Shown in pieces: positions 7,919-16,183 of a DNA stretch of 48,151 nt (position 1 is its first letter; each line of letters opens with the position of its first letter). This stretch comes from Patescibacteria group bacterium. Its GTDB lineage: Bacteria > Patescibacteriota > Minisyncoccia > Phycocordibacterales > UBA2100. The DNA is taken from contig JAKFXQ010000006.1 in assembly GCA_021731295.1 (NCBI GenBank), positions 1 to 48,151 of the forward strand. Direction: 5' to 3'. A model generated the notes under the pieces. It was not told the DNA's origin. It did not search any database and saw nothing but the letters and a program-made list of their open reading frames with translations. The translations under genes and the position numbers were made by a program.

Positions 7919-9013
7919 CTATTTGCTCGCCCGCGAGATGTTCAGGAGAATACCTGCCGCGCCGAGCGACATGAGGATGGCACTACCTCCCTGACTCATG
8001 AAGGTAAGCGGTATGCCAGTAAGCGGCGCGAGGCCCACCATGGCTGCGATATTAATGAACGCCTCCGCGACGAGATAACTAGCGAGGCCGACCGCGGTGA
8101 GTGCACCGAACATATCTGGTGCGCGGGCCGCGACTTGAAAGCCGCGCAACACGAAGACCAAGAAGAGTCCGATAATAGAGATCGAGCCCACGAAGCCGGT
8201 CTCTTCTGCGGCAACGGCAAAAATAGAATCTCCCATCGGTTCTGGCAGGTAGGTGAACTTCTGAACACCTTGACCAAAGCCGCGACCGAAGAGGCCACCG
8301 GAACCGATGGCAATAAATGATTGCTGAATCTGGTAGCCCTCACCTTGCGGATTGTCTTCAGGATTCATGAATGTCGTGAGGCGGTCTAACACGTGCGGGC
8401 GCGCAAAAGCGACAGTGGCGAGAAGTACGAGCCCGAGTAGTCCAAAGAGTGCCACGTCGCGCAGTCGTGCACCTGCCGCGATAAATACGGAAAATGCCGC
8501 GACGACAATAATACCGAGGGTACCGATGTCTGGCTGTAACAACAGAATGAGCGTAGGAGCGGCGATGATGCCCGCAAACGCGGCAGGTCCACGCCATGTA
8601 CGTACGTCGTCGCGCAGTGTTGAGAATATCGCCGCACTAATAAGCACGACGGCAATCTTTAGCGTCTCTGATGGCTGAAATGAGAAACCAAAAAAGTCTA
8701 TCCAGCTGGTGCTGCCATGGAGGGTAACGCCGATGTGCGGCACGAAGACGAGACACGTGAATAGGAGCGATGCCGCGAAAAGGTGCGGCGCCCAATATCG
8801 CCAGACTCGATAGTCGATCATGTAGGCCGCGGAAAGAGCGATGAGACCGAGTCCGACACCGAGGACTAGATGATTGAACACGACGGAGGACGTGTGCGTT
8901 GCTCCGCGAGCCAGGAGTCCAAAGGCAGCGGAGGTAAATATGGCACCACCGCCCACAAGGAGTAGTGCAAGTGTCCCCAAGAGGATTTTGTCCACGTGCT
9001 TTCCCCTTCCCAT
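7919..9013 (-). CDS. ftsW: FtsW/RodA-type peptidoglycan glycosyltransferase (SEDS)
   Basis: About 364 residues with roughly ten membrane segments. SEDS features include the PLTGIPLTFMSQGGSA region near the C-terminus and the extracellular loop with GEGYQIQQS, GRGFGQGVQK and YLPEPMGDSIFAV, which matches FtsW better than RodA. FtsW polymerises lipid II at the division septum together with a class b PBP, which is not in the window. Two starts are possible: ATG at 9013, 4 bp after mraY, and GTG at 8995, which has AAGGGG 7 nt upstream. The GTG start would begin VDKILLGTL and resembles the family N-terminus. Confidence 0.92.
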   Translation of the reverse strand: MGRGKHVDKILLGTLALLLVGGGAIFTSAAFGLLARGATHTSSVVFNHLVLGVGLGLIALSAAYMIDYRVWRYWAPHLFAASLLFTCLVFVPHIGVTLHGSTSWIDFFGFSFQPSETLKIAVVLISAAIFSTLRDDVRTWRGPAAFAGIIAAPTLILLLQPDIGTLGIIVVAAFSVFIAAGARLRDVALFGLLGLVLLATVAFARPHVLDRLTTFMNPEDNPQGEGYQIQQSFIAIGSGGLFGRGFGQGVQKFTYLPEPMGDSIFAVAAEETGFVGSISIIGLFLVFVLRGFQVAARAPDMFGALTAVGLASYLVAEAFINIAAMVGLAPLTGIPLTFMSQGGSAILMSLGAAGILLNISRASK

Positions 9014-9017
9014 ACGG

Positions 9018-10079
9018 TTACAGCGCCGAGAGCGCGAATATGACCCCGAGAAACGCGAAGACAATGGAGAGTACCCAATAGCGCATGACGACCTTGTAGC
9101 CCGGCCATCCTATTGCCTCGAAGTGATGATGTAATGGTGCGACACGAAGTAGTTTCTTACCGAGGTAGCGTTTCGAGAGCACCTGCGCGACGTTTGAGAA
9201 GACAGTAATGATAAGTAGGGCTCCGATTATTGGGAACGCCGCAATACCATAGCCGCCACCGAGCGAGTCCGTCATGAACACAATGACGGCAAGACACAGA
9301 GTGAGCGCCATTGTTCCCGTGTCGCTCATATAGAACCGTGCGGGCGGAATGTTAAACCAGAGAAACGCGAGAATGCCGCCGACGAGTGCGGCACAGAGTG
9401 CCGCGATGTCTATTTGGTTCTGGACGTAAGCAATGAGCGCATAGCTCGCAAAAATTGACATAAAGACGCCGCCTGAAAGCCCGTCGATGCCATCGATGAC
9501 ACCGGAGGCGAAGAGGCCGAGCGACACCGCGATAAAGAATGGCACGATGAAAAAGCCCAGCGTAATCGGGTCGCCAAACGGAACGTTCACGGTCGTTACT
9601 TCGAGCTTATCAAAGAACCACCAGCCGATGATGCCCGAGAGTACGATGACGAGGCCGAGACGAAGCGACAGCGGCAGGCCTTCACCGCCCGGCTTGATAA
9701 CCAGTAGGTCGTCGAGGAGACCTGCCAGAGCACCTATCAAGAGTGCGGCGAGCGGAACCCATGTTTGATTGCGGCTGAGAAAATTGAGCGATGCGAGCGC
9801 CGTGTCTGCGAACATATCAGCGAGTAGCGCAAAGAGAACGATGGTGATTGCGGCGCTTGCCCAGATAATGATGCCGCCCATGCGCGGAGCGCGCACTTCG
9901 GAATCGCTGTGCAAGCGATTGAACTCTTGCGCTTGTGAGCCATCCAGCGCCGTCTTACCTGCTCGTTTTTTCCACGCGCGATATGAGTACAGATAATGAG
10001 AGACGACAGGCGTTATCGCCATGCCAATTACGAAGGCCGCAAGTGCAGGTAAAAGAACCTGGATTGCTTCCGGTACCAT
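9018..10079 (-). CDS. mraY: phospho-N-acetylmuramoyl-pentapeptide transferase
   Basis: A 353-residue integral membrane enzyme that moves phospho-MurNAc-pentapeptide to undecaprenyl phosphate, giving lipid I. Family motifs are present: RAPRMGG, the aspartate pair in GLLDDLL, DGIDGLSGG, FYMSDTGTMAL, and the loop APLHHHFEAIGWPG near the C-terminus. About ten membrane helices fit the hydrophobic pattern. It leads mraY-ftsW-murG, the lipid II synthesis and polymerisation steps. A -10 box sits in the short gap after dacA. Confidence 0.97.
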   Translation of the reverse strand: MVPEAIQVLLPALAAFVIGMAITPVVSHYLYSYRAWKKRAGKTALDGSQAQEFNRLHSDSEVRAPRMGGIIIWASAAITIVLFALLADMFADTALASLNFLSRNQTWVPLAALLIGALAGLLDDLLVIKPGGEGLPLSLRLGLVIVLSGIIGWWFFDKLEVTTVNVPFGDPITLGFFIVPFFIAVSLGLFASGVIDGIDGLSGGVFMSIFASYALIAYVQNQIDIAALCAALVGGILAFLWFNIPPARFYMSDTGTMALTLCLAVIVFMTDSLGGGYGIAAFPIIGALLIITVFSNVAQVLSKRYLGKKLLRVAPLHHHFEAIGWPGYKVVMRYWVLSIVFAFLGVIFALSAL

Positions 10080-10086
10080 GGCGGTA

Positions 10087-10092
10087 AGTATA
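10087..10092 (-). promoter_or_regulatory. -10 box of mraY, leaderless arrangement
   Basis: TATACT on the minus strand ends 7 nt before the mraY ATG and begins 4 bp after the dacA stop codon. Confidence 0.65.
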
Positions 10093-10095
10093 CCC

Positions 10096-11031
10096 CTACT
10101 TCGAGGGGCTTATGTAGCGGATGAGCGCGCGGACATCGGAAAAGCGAGCCTCCCGGGTCGAACCGAGAACGACGATGGCGACCGGACGTGCGGGGCCCAT
10201 TTCGAACAGGACAGCGAGCGTGCCTCCCGCAAGATCAGTAAAACCTGTCTTCCCGAAAATGAGACCGGGAATGTCTGGAATTGCGTCGTTGGTGTTCTTC
10301 GCATACAGCGTTTCTGCGTTCAGTGGTTTGTACTCCCCTGTTGGGTTGAGCGTGCCACTAAAGAGCTCCGTTTTACCGTAGAGGTAGCGTAAAAAGTGTG
10401 CGAGGTCGCGTGCGGAACTCATCGCACTCGCCTGCGTCTCGCTTACGTCGAGTCCGGATGCATTCAGAAAATAGGTGCGCTCTAGACCCAGTTCTCGCGC
10501 CAGCTGGTTCATACGCTCTATCGCAGGACGCTCGGCACCGTTTCTGAATCGCGGTGAGGCCGCTTCCGCGAGGGCTTCAGCACCGACATTAGACGATACG
10601 ATGAGCGTGTAGTCAGCAAGATCGCGCATGAGCCACTCTTCCCCTTCTCCCAATCCGCCTTCCCCGCGCATCACGGCGTCGAGAGAGACGCGAACGACCG
10701 ATTCAGGCGACAGTGCTTCGTACGCAGTGGCGACGGTGAACAACTTTGTTATGGACGCGATTGGCAATTGAGCATCTGCATTCTTTGCATACAAAATCTC
10801 GCCAGTTGCGACATCCAGCACGTAGGCGCTTATCGCGGTGAGTTGTGGTTCTGCCCGCGCTGCAGCGGCCGGAAGTGCCTCGGGCGGAGCCACAGCCTGA
10901 GTTGTGTGCGCTAGAAAGGTTGCGCAGCCAAACAGAGCGAGGACAAGGGCTCCCTGTACGAGACGGAAACGGTGCTCGCTAGGCGGCTGCGTGAGAGCTT
11001 GTTGCGGCGCTGGAATCTGGTTCTCCTCCAT
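10096..11031 (-). CDS. dacA: D-alanyl-D-alanine carboxypeptidase (S11 family)
   Basis: About 311 residues. An N-terminal hydrophobic segment (residues 25-42) anchors or exports it. The penicillin-binding catalytic motifs are SITK (Ser93, Lys96), SSN (146-148) and KTG (261-263). It trims the terminal D-Ala of the peptide stem outside the membrane and so limits cross-linking. The chosen ATG at 11031 overlaps the end of scpB by 53 nt. No ribosome binding site is clear, so the exact start is uncertain. The C-terminal beta domain of PBP5 seems to be missing, which is common for compact homologues. Confidence 0.92.
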   Translation of the reverse strand: MEENQIPAPQQALTQPPSEHRFRLVQGALVLALFGCATFLAHTTQAVAPPEALPAAAARAEPQLTAISAYVLDVATGEILYAKNADAQLPIASITKLFTVATAYEALSPESVVRVSLDAVMRGEGGLGEGEEWLMRDLADYTLIVSSNVGAEALAEAASPRFRNGAERPAIERMNQLARELGLERTYFLNASGLDVSETQASAMSSARDLAHFLRYLYGKTELFSGTLNPTGEYKPLNAETLYAKNTNDAIPDIPGLIFGKTGFTDLAGGTLAVLFEMGPARPVAIVVLGSTREARFSDVRALIRYISPSK

Positions 11032-11575
11032 GACTGGTTTCGGCGCCCGCTTTAAAGGCAGCCAATTCGCCGGAAAGTGTAGCATATTCGGGCAGTTTCT
11101 GCGCGTTCTCGACCCCCAGATAGGCCAAGAGTTCGATGGTTGCGCGATACAGGTATTCTCGGCCGTCTGTAGGATTTCCCGTACGTTCTACGAGCCCGCG
11201 AGAAAGGAGAGTGCGCAGAGTCGACGATGAATTTACGCCGCGAATGTAATCTATCTGTCCCCGAGTTTGTGGCCCTTCATAGAGCAACACGGAGAGTACT
11301 TCGAGGCCGGCGTCTCCAATGTCGCGGGCATCCTCTTTCCCTAAAATGTCGGCGACAGCGGCACGACTCTCTGGCGAGACCGCCAGGGCAACCTCTGTTT
11401 CGCTGCGCATCACAGTGAGACCGCGTCCGTGTCCCTGTGTCTCGAGAACACTTATGGCGGCGCGTACCTCATCCTCCGTGGTCTCCGTCAATGACGCCAG
11501 TTTCTTAAACGTCAGTGAACCAGCCTCTGCAAAGAGAAGACCTTCGATAATTCGTGCGAGTGTTGCAGCGTCCAT
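10979..11575 (-). CDS. scpB: segregation and condensation protein B
   Basis: A 198-residue protein with tandem winged helices, seen in the opening ARIIEGLLFAEAGSLTF and the second unit with ALEVLSVL-like sequence, QTRGQIDYIRGVNSSSTLR and GLVERTG. ScpB dimers bind ScpA and regulate the SMC complex that compacts and segregates the chromosome. The last 30 residues are low-complexity (Ser/Ala/His). They are encoded in the zone that overlaps dacA and may be loosely constrained. It starts 2 bp after scpA, so the two are coupled. No smc gene is in the window. Confidence 0.93.
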   Translation of the reverse strand: MDAATLARIIEGLLFAEAGSLTFKKLASLTETTEDEVRAAISVLETQGHGRGLTVMRSETEVALAVSPESRAAVADILGKEDARDIGDAGLEVLSVLLYEGPQTRGQIDYIRGVNSSSTLRTLLSRGLVERTGNPTDGREYLYRATIELLAYLGVENAQKLPEYATLSGELAAFKAGAETSHGGEPDSSAATSSHAAA

Positions 11576-11577
11576 AC

Positions 11578-12312
11578 TTAGTAGCGTGGTGTCGTTATTG
11601 TTTCGCTTTCAATAAGAATATCACTGAAGAGTCGGTCCTGTGTTACCGAGAGCGATCCATGGCGTACCAACTCCAGTATTGCGAGAAAGTGCACTATGGC
11701 TTCGTGTTTGCCTGCAGAGCGGGTAAGCTCGCTCCATCGTGTCCGAATTCCCTGCCGCACGCGCTCACTGATGTTCTTAACCACGTCCTCGAGCGCAAGC
11801 ACGGGCGCCACGGTGGCCTCCGTAATCTTTTCAGGCGTCGGGAGTGACGCGACGAGTTTTTGCGCGGCTTTTACTATGAGCGAAATAGAGGTCTCGCCCG
11901 GATTAAAGGCGACCTTCTCCCTTCCCTGCTGTTCAAGCGACGGAGAACGTCGTTGGAGAATCAGCGGTGCCTTGCCCCAGAGAGCGCGCAGTCCTTTGGC
12001 GGCTGCACGAATCTTTGCATAGTGTGCGAGCCTGCGTTCCAGTTCTTCAATTGAAAGCGTCTCGTCATCGGAGAGTGAAACGGTCGGCAAAAGCGCACGC
12101 GATTTTATCAACAACAGCGTCGACGCTATGAGGATGAATTGCGATGTTTCAGCGAGCGGCAGCTCCGGCAATTTTTCCACGTAGGAAAGGTAGGCGTCGC
12201 ACACCTCCGCGAGCGACACTTGCGACACTGACAACTTGCGCCCCTCAATGAGATTGAGAAGCGTGTCTAAGGGCCCGTCGAAATCACTCGACTGATAGGT
12301 AAATGCGTTCAC
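11578..12312 (-). CDS. scpA: segregation and condensation protein A
   Basis: A 244-residue kleisin. The N-terminal domain has FDGPLDTLLNLIEGRKLSV, followed by FILIASTLLLIKSRALLP, both typical of ScpA. The C-terminal winged helix has IVHFLAILELVRHGSLSVTQ. It bridges the two heads of the SMC dimer. The start codon is GTG, chosen because the conserved YQSSDFDGPLD follows at once and because an extended -10 box lies 6 nt upstream. It heads the scpA-scpB-dacA-mraY block. Confidence 0.93.
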   Translation of the reverse strand: MNAFTYQSSDFDGPLDTLLNLIEGRKLSVSQVSLAEVCDAYLSYVEKLPELPLAETSQFILIASTLLLIKSRALLPTVSLSDDETLSIEELERRLAHYAKIRAAAKGLRALWGKAPLILQRRSPSLEQQGREKVAFNPGETSISLIVKAAQKLVASLPTPEKITEATVAPVLALEDVVKNISERVRQGIRTRWSELTRSAGKHEAIVHFLAILELVRHGSLSVTQDRLFSDILIESETITTPRY

Positions 12313-12318
12313 GCACCA

Positions 12319-12324
12319 ATCCTA
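12319..12324 (-). promoter_or_regulatory. extended -10 box of scpA
   Basis: TGC-TAGGAT on the minus strand ends 6 nt before the GTG start. The surrounding 14-mer CCGTGCTAGGATTG (12317-12330) is identical at the promoter of the membrane protein gene starting at 22577. Confidence 0.65.
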
Positions 12325-12331
12325 GCACGGG

Positions 12332-13735
12332 CTACTGTTGTGGCTTCTTTGGTGGCCGGATGGAAATACCAAGTTCGATGAGCTGTTTCTCCGTTAGTGG
12401 TTTCGGCGCCTTCATGACCGCTGTCTGGCCGCCGCGAGTCATAGGGAATGCCTGAACTTCGCGCAAGTACGATTCACCGGTGAGGTTCATGAGATTTCGC
12501 TCCACACCGAGTGCGATGCCGCCGTGCGGCGGGGTGCCGTATTTGAATGCTTCCAACATGTGCCCAATGCGCTCCTCGGTTTCCTCTGCGGAGTACCCCA
12601 TGACCTTGTAGACTGCTTTGAGTATTTCCGGCTTATGCGCGCGGATAGAACCACCACCACTTTCATAGCCATTGCAGACGATGTCGTACTGCGTCGTAAG
12701 TATGTCCCCGATGTTCTTGCCCTCCATAAGCCAGTCAATATGTTCGGGAACTGGCATAGAAAAAGGATTGTGCGTGAAGGTCCAACCTCCCTCGTCAGTT
12801 TTTTCAAAGAATGGAAACTTGTACACCCATGCGTACGCAAGCACGCCCTCCGCCTTTTCCTCGTCTGTTCGTAGGTCAAATTTGTCAGCCCCGAACTGTT
12901 CCATGGCCTCCGCGTACGTGAATCGAGGGAACGGCTTTTGCTTGATGGTTTTTCCCATGGCCTCGGCGACAGTGATAAGCATGGCCTCGACCATGTTCAT
13001 GACGTCCTCCTGCTCGACGAAAGACATTTCGATGTCCACCTGTGTGTGTTCGAAGCCGCGATCTGCGCGCAGGTCCTCGTCGCGCACGGCACGCGCGAGC
13101 TGGAAGTACCGTTCCATCCCTCCGACCATCAAGAGTTGCTTGTATTGCTGTGGCGACTGCGGCAAGGCATAGAATTTTCCTGGGTGTAATCGCGCAGGCA
13201 CGACGAAGTCGCGAGAACCTTCCGGCGTTGATTCCGTGAGGAGTGGCGTTTCTATTTCGGTGAATTTCTGTGCGAAAAGAAATTCACGAGCGCGGCGGAC
13301 AAATTCACTGCGCATGCGGATATTTCGCTGCATCCGCTCACTGCGAAGGTCGAGATAGCGGTACTGCAAGCGTGTCTCTTCGCCGACCATCGCGGTATCT
13401 TCCATAAGCTCGAATGGGACAGGTTCTGCGGCCCCGAGGACCTCCAGTGATTCGATAACCATCTCAATGTCGCCATTTGGTTTGTCCTTGTCGACGTTCT
13501 TCTCCGGACGTTGATTGATGCTCCCCATCACGCGCACGGCGGATTCACGCCCCGTCTGTTTGGCAAGCTCGAGTACTGGAGACTTCGGGAGGACGACGGT
13601 CTGCACAGTGCCGGTCATGTCGCGGATGTCGAAAAAGACCATCTTGCCCTGATCGCGGACAACGGATATCCAGCCGCAGATTGACACACTCTTCCCCACG
13701 TGGTCATGCAACTCACCAATGTATATACGCTCCAT
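12332..13735 (-). CDS. aspS: aspartyl-tRNA synthetase, short form without GAD domain
   Basis: A 467-residue class IIb synthetase. The N-terminal OB fold (residues 1-100) binds the anticodon. The catalytic domain has RYLDLRSERMQRN, the motif 2 region RAVRDEDLRADRG, and motif 3 GIALGVERN. Most bacterial AspRS are near 590 residues because of a GAD insertion of about 120 residues. Here YAEAMEQFGADKFDLR is joined to LAYAWVYKFPFFE through only a few residues, so GAD is absent. YESGGGSIRAH is of bacterial type. Asn discrimination cannot be judged. Confidence 0.95.
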   Translation of the reverse strand: MERIYIGELHDHVGKSVSICGWISVVRDQGKMVFFDIRDMTGTVQTVVLPKSPVLELAKQTGRESAVRVMGSINQRPEKNVDKDKPNGDIEMVIESLEVLGAAEPVPFELMEDTAMVGEETRLQYRYLDLRSERMQRNIRMRSEFVRRAREFLFAQKFTEIETPLLTESTPEGSRDFVVPARLHPGKFYALPQSPQQYKQLLMVGGMERYFQLARAVRDEDLRADRGFEHTQVDIEMSFVEQEDVMNMVEAMLITVAEAMGKTIKQKPFPRFTYAEAMEQFGADKFDLRTDEEKAEGVLAYAWVYKFPFFEKTDEGGWTFTHNPFSMPVPEHIDWLMEGKNIGDILTTQYDIVCNGYESGGGSIRAHKPEILKAVYKVMGYSAEETEERIGHMLEAFKYGTPPHGGIALGVERNLMNLTGESYLREVQAFPMTRGGQTAVMKAPKPLTEKQLIELGISIRPPKKPQQ

Positions 13736-13743
13736 AAGGCAGA

Positions 13744-13749
13744 ACTATA
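13744..13749 (-). promoter_or_regulatory. -10 box of aspS, near-leaderless
   Basis: TATAGT on the minus strand ends 8 nt before the aspS ATG. It lies in the 34-bp gap after the NUDIX gene, just past its terminator hairpin. Confidence 0.6.
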
Positions 13750-13761
13750 CCTGAACGTGGA

Positions 13762-13779
13762 CGAGGCTGCTATGCCTCG
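13762..13779 (-). terminator. hairpin at the NUDIX gene end, stop codon in loop
   Basis: 6-bp perfect stem, CGAGGC (13762-13767) with GCCTCG (13774-13779), loop 13768-13773. The TAG stop codon of the NUDIX gene (13770-13772) lies in the loop. There is no clear T-tract. Confidence 0.45.
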
Positions 13780-14204
13780 GTGTTCCGTGACATCTCGGAA
13801 AATGTGCTTCCCTTTCGCATGGCTTCTAGTCCCGTGCGGACTGAGGGGACCATGTTTTCCGGCAGTGAATCGAGGGGAAACCAGCGGATATCGTCGCACT
13901 TATCTGGTTCAAGATTCTGCGGCTCGCCAGACCACTTGGCTGTGAAGAAGAGGTCAATGTATAAATGATAGCGATACATTGTGTGCACAAGGGAAAGCGT
14001 GTTCGCGTCGAGTTCCACGCCTATTTCTTCACGCGCTTCGCGACAGACGGCCTCCGTTGCTGTCTCGTCTGATTCTAGATGCCCAGCTGGCAGGCTGTAC
14101 TTACCATCCATCCAGCCGGTATTAAAGCGTCGCGAGAGCAGCACCTCGTTCTCCCTAAGCAGAATGGCGTAGACGGCACAGCGCAACGTGAATCTATCAG
14201 CCAT
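13770..14204 (-). CDS. NUDIX hydrolase
   Basis: A 144-residue protein with a perfect Nudix box at residues 41-63: Gly41, Glu47, then REAREEIGV (Arg55, Glu56, Glu59, Glu60). The box binds divalent metal and supports cleavage of a nucleoside diphosphate linked to another group. The surrounding LLSRRFNTGWMDGKYSLPAG and CDDIRWFPLDSLPENM are typical of MutT/ADP-ribose-type members, but the substrate is not predictable. It follows the ASCH gene by 3 bp and is probably co-transcribed with it. Housecleaning of damaged nucleotides is the usual guess. Confidence 0.93.
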   Translation of the reverse strand: MADRFTLRCAVYAILLRENEVLLSRRFNTGWMDGKYSLPAGHLESDETATEAVCREAREEIGVELDANTLSLVHTMYRYHLYIDLFFTAKWSGEPQNLEPDKCDDIRWFPLDSLPENMVPSVRTGLEAMRKGSTFSEMSRNTEA

Positions 14205-14207
14205 GCA

Positions 14208-14474
14208 CTATTCAATACTCAAAATCTGCAGTCCATGATCGCGTATCTCGTCTATCGTCCACCAGAGCTCATCAATGTTGAAATGACGAACGTCGGTAAT
14301 CTTCTTCTCGATAGTGCGCCCCGTGTACGCGTTGTTTGCGCGGTCGTACTCACGCAAGAGCAACACGTCCCCTATCTGAGCCTCGAAATCACCCAGACGC
14401 AACTCGAACTTCTTAGCGCCGGAGGCGACCGCATCATAAAATGCCGGGTCAATCTTCTTTTCGATTGTTTTCAT
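14208..14474 (-). CDS. ASCH-domain (DUF3850-like) protein
   Basis: An 88-residue single-domain protein. The pattern FYDAVASGAKKFELRLGDF, then GDVLLLREYD, then YTGRTIEKKI matches the ASCH/PUA-like beta barrel, in particular the DUF3850 branch. ASCH domains are thought to bind RNA or modified nucleosides; a few are amidohydrolases for modified cytidine. The start at 14474 is supported by the conserved IEKKIDPAFYD N-terminus and by a -10-like TACTCT 6 nt upstream inside the end of trpS. Confidence 0.8.
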   Translation of the reverse strand: MKTIEKKIDPAFYDAVASGAKKFELRLGDFEAQIGDVLLLREYDRANNAYTGRTIEKKITDVRHFNIDELWWTIDEIRDHGLQILSIE

Positions 14475-14478
14475 GGGC

Positions 14479-15414
14479 TTAGAGTAACACGCCGACGTGA
14501 CGTCTAACGTCTGCCATTTTCGCCGCCGCACGCTCACGTGCTTTTGCAGAACCTTCGTTCAGTACGCGAATGACGTCTGCATCAGAGATAGCGTCGCGTA
14601 CCTGACGCATGGGACTAATAAGCGCCTCAATGTCTTCAATGAGCGCGTCCTTAAGCGCCTTGTACTTGCCCTTGTTTGCTTTGTAGAGCTCGCCCAATGA
14701 TTGGCGATCACGGAAGTGCTGGTGTATGGCGTATACGTTTTCCGGAGATTCTCCACTGGAATCGGTCACGATGGACATCACGGCCTTCGCAATGTCATCT
14801 TTCGTGCCAAAGAGCGGAATGGTGTTCTTGTAGCTCTTACTCATCTTCTTGCCATCGGTGCCGGGCAATGTAGCGACATCTTCATTTATCCGTTCTTTCG
14901 GTTCCTTAAAGGTCTCTCCAAACGTGTTGTTGAACTTTGCAGCGGCTTCGCGCGCGTACTCGACGTGCTGGCGCTGGTCAGCGCCGACGGGGACGATGTC
15001 TGTGTCATAGAGCAATATATCGGCTGCCATGAGCATCGGGTAGTTGAAGAGGCCGGCATTCGCCTCTAATCCCTTCGCGAGCTTGTCCTTGTACGCGTGC
15101 GAGAGTTCAAGAAACGGCACCGTGACGAGGCATTCAAAGATCCACGTAAGTTCCGTGTGCTCGGGTACTTGGGATTGCTGGAAAACGATTGTCTTGCGCG
15201 TATCAAGTCCGGCGGCGAGATAGTCCTTCGTAGCGTCGATAATGTTCTGGCGCAAGTTTCCCGAATCCTTGAGTGTCGTCAGTGCGTGATAGTCAGCGAC
15301 CATGAGCATGCCGTCATGACTCTTGAGCATGTCGATGGCTGGTTTCAGTGCGCCAAAATAGTTTCCGATGTGCAGCGTTCCGGAAGGTTGGAGGCCAGTG
15401 AATATGCGTTCCAT
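14479..15414 (-). CDS. trpS: tryptophanyl-tRNA synthetase
   Basis: A 311-residue class I synthetase that charges tRNA-Trp. The HIGH motif region is PSGTLHIGNYFGAL (residues 10-23) and the KMSKS loop is KKMSKSYKN. VPVGADQRQHVE matches the tryptophan/ATP pocket of bacterial TrpRS. Length is close to the usual 330. It lies 20 bp after rlmB and has its own promoter in that gap. TGA is a stop codon in this genome, so a single tRNA-Trp (CCA) would suffice. Confidence 0.97.
   Translation of the reverse strand: MERIFTGLQPSGTLHIGNYFGALKPAIDMLKSHDGMLMVADYHALTTLKDSGNLRQNIIDATKDYLAAGLDTRKTIVFQQSQVPEHTELTWIFECLVTVPFLELSHAYKDKLAKGLEANAGLFNYPMLMAADILLYDTDIVPVGADQRQHVEYAREAAAKFNNTFGETFKEPKERINEDVATLPGTDGKKMSKSYKNTIPLFGTKDDIAKAVMSIVTDSSGESPENVYAIHQHFRDRQSLGELYKANKGKYKALKDALIEDIEALISPMRQVRDAISDADVIRVLNEGSAKARERAAAKMADVRRHVGVLL
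14481..14486 (-). promoter_or_regulatory. possible -10 box of the ASCH gene
   Basis: TACTCT on the minus strand ends 6 nt before the ATG at 14474 and lies inside the last codons of trpS. Weaker than the others. Confidence 0.4.
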
Positions 15415-15420
15415 AGCGAG

Positions 15421-15426
15421 ATTCTA
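15421..15426 (-). promoter_or_regulatory. extended -10 box of trpS
   Basis: TGC-TAGAAT on the minus strand ends 6 nt before the trpS ATG; there is no ribosome binding site. Confidence 0.65.
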
Positions 15427-15434
15427 GCAGAGAC

Positions 15435-16175
15435 TCACTCAGCGAGCGACACGGGATGCTGGCGCGCCCACGCAGAGAGAACAATGCCCGCGGAAACGGA
15501 CGCGTTCAGCGACTCGCACCGTGGGTGCATTGGAATGCGCAGCAAGATGTCGCAGTGCTCGCGCGTTTTCTCTCGTAACCCATGACCCTCGCTTCCGATA
15601 ACAAAGACCGCTGGCGCATCAAACTTTTCTGTATAGACATCTGTCTTCCCTTCTGCCGCGAGTCCGTACGCCCAAAAGCCGCGCTTCTTTAAATCCAATA
15701 TCGTTTGGTTTTCATTTACGATGGAGACGAGCGGCACGGAAAAAATCATTCCGGCAGACGCCTTTGCGACGGTGCCCGTGACGGGCGATTGGTTGTGTGT
15801 GGGGATGAGTACGGCGGAAGCACCAAATGCTGCGGCGGAGCGGATGATTGCGCCGACGTTATGGGGGTCGGTTATCTCATTAAGGAGGACGAGGGATGTA
15901 TCCTTCTGCGCGGTGAACGTAGCCATGAATGTTGCGTAGTCTTGCACGAGTCCGGCGAGCGAGACTTTGGCCACGACACCTTGGTGCACGGCGCCTTCTA
16001 ACTCGCGCATAAACTGATTGTTCGGAAAGGGCTCGCGTCGCACGTTCATGCGCTGTGCCAAAGGGCGGAATTCAGGCTCCACAGACGGTGCCAGGTAGAG
16101 CGTGTGAATGCGCTCCGGATTAAGCCGGAGGAGTTCCCTGACAGGATTACGGCCGTAGACGTATGTTTCTTTCAT
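15435..16175 (-). CDS. rlmB: 23S rRNA 2'-O-ribose methyltransferase, SpoU family
   Basis: A 246-residue protein. An N-terminal substrate-binding domain with YGRNPVRELLR is followed by the SPOUT (knotted) domain with the three SpoU motifs: EITDPHNVGAIIRSAAAFG, IGSEGHGLR, and RIPMHPRCESLNASVSAGI. RlmB methylates the ribose of a guanosine in the 23S peptidyl transferase region; sister proteins act on tRNA Gm18, so the exact target is inferred. It is divergent from glmS across the 330-bp structured region. No convincing -10 box was found next to its start. Confidence 0.9.
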   Translation of the reverse strand: MKETYVYGRNPVRELLRLNPERIHTLYLAPSVEPEFRPLAQRMNVRREPFPNNQFMRELEGAVHQGVVAKVSLAGLVQDYATFMATFTAQKDTSLVLLNEITDPHNVGAIIRSAAAFGASAVLIPTHNQSPVTGTVAKASAGMIFSVPLVSIVNENQTILDLKKRGFWAYGLAAEGKTDVYTEKFDAPAVFVIGSEGHGLREKTREHCDILLRIPMHPRCESLNASVSAGIVLSAWARQHPVSLAE

Positions 16176-16183
16176 AAGCTTGC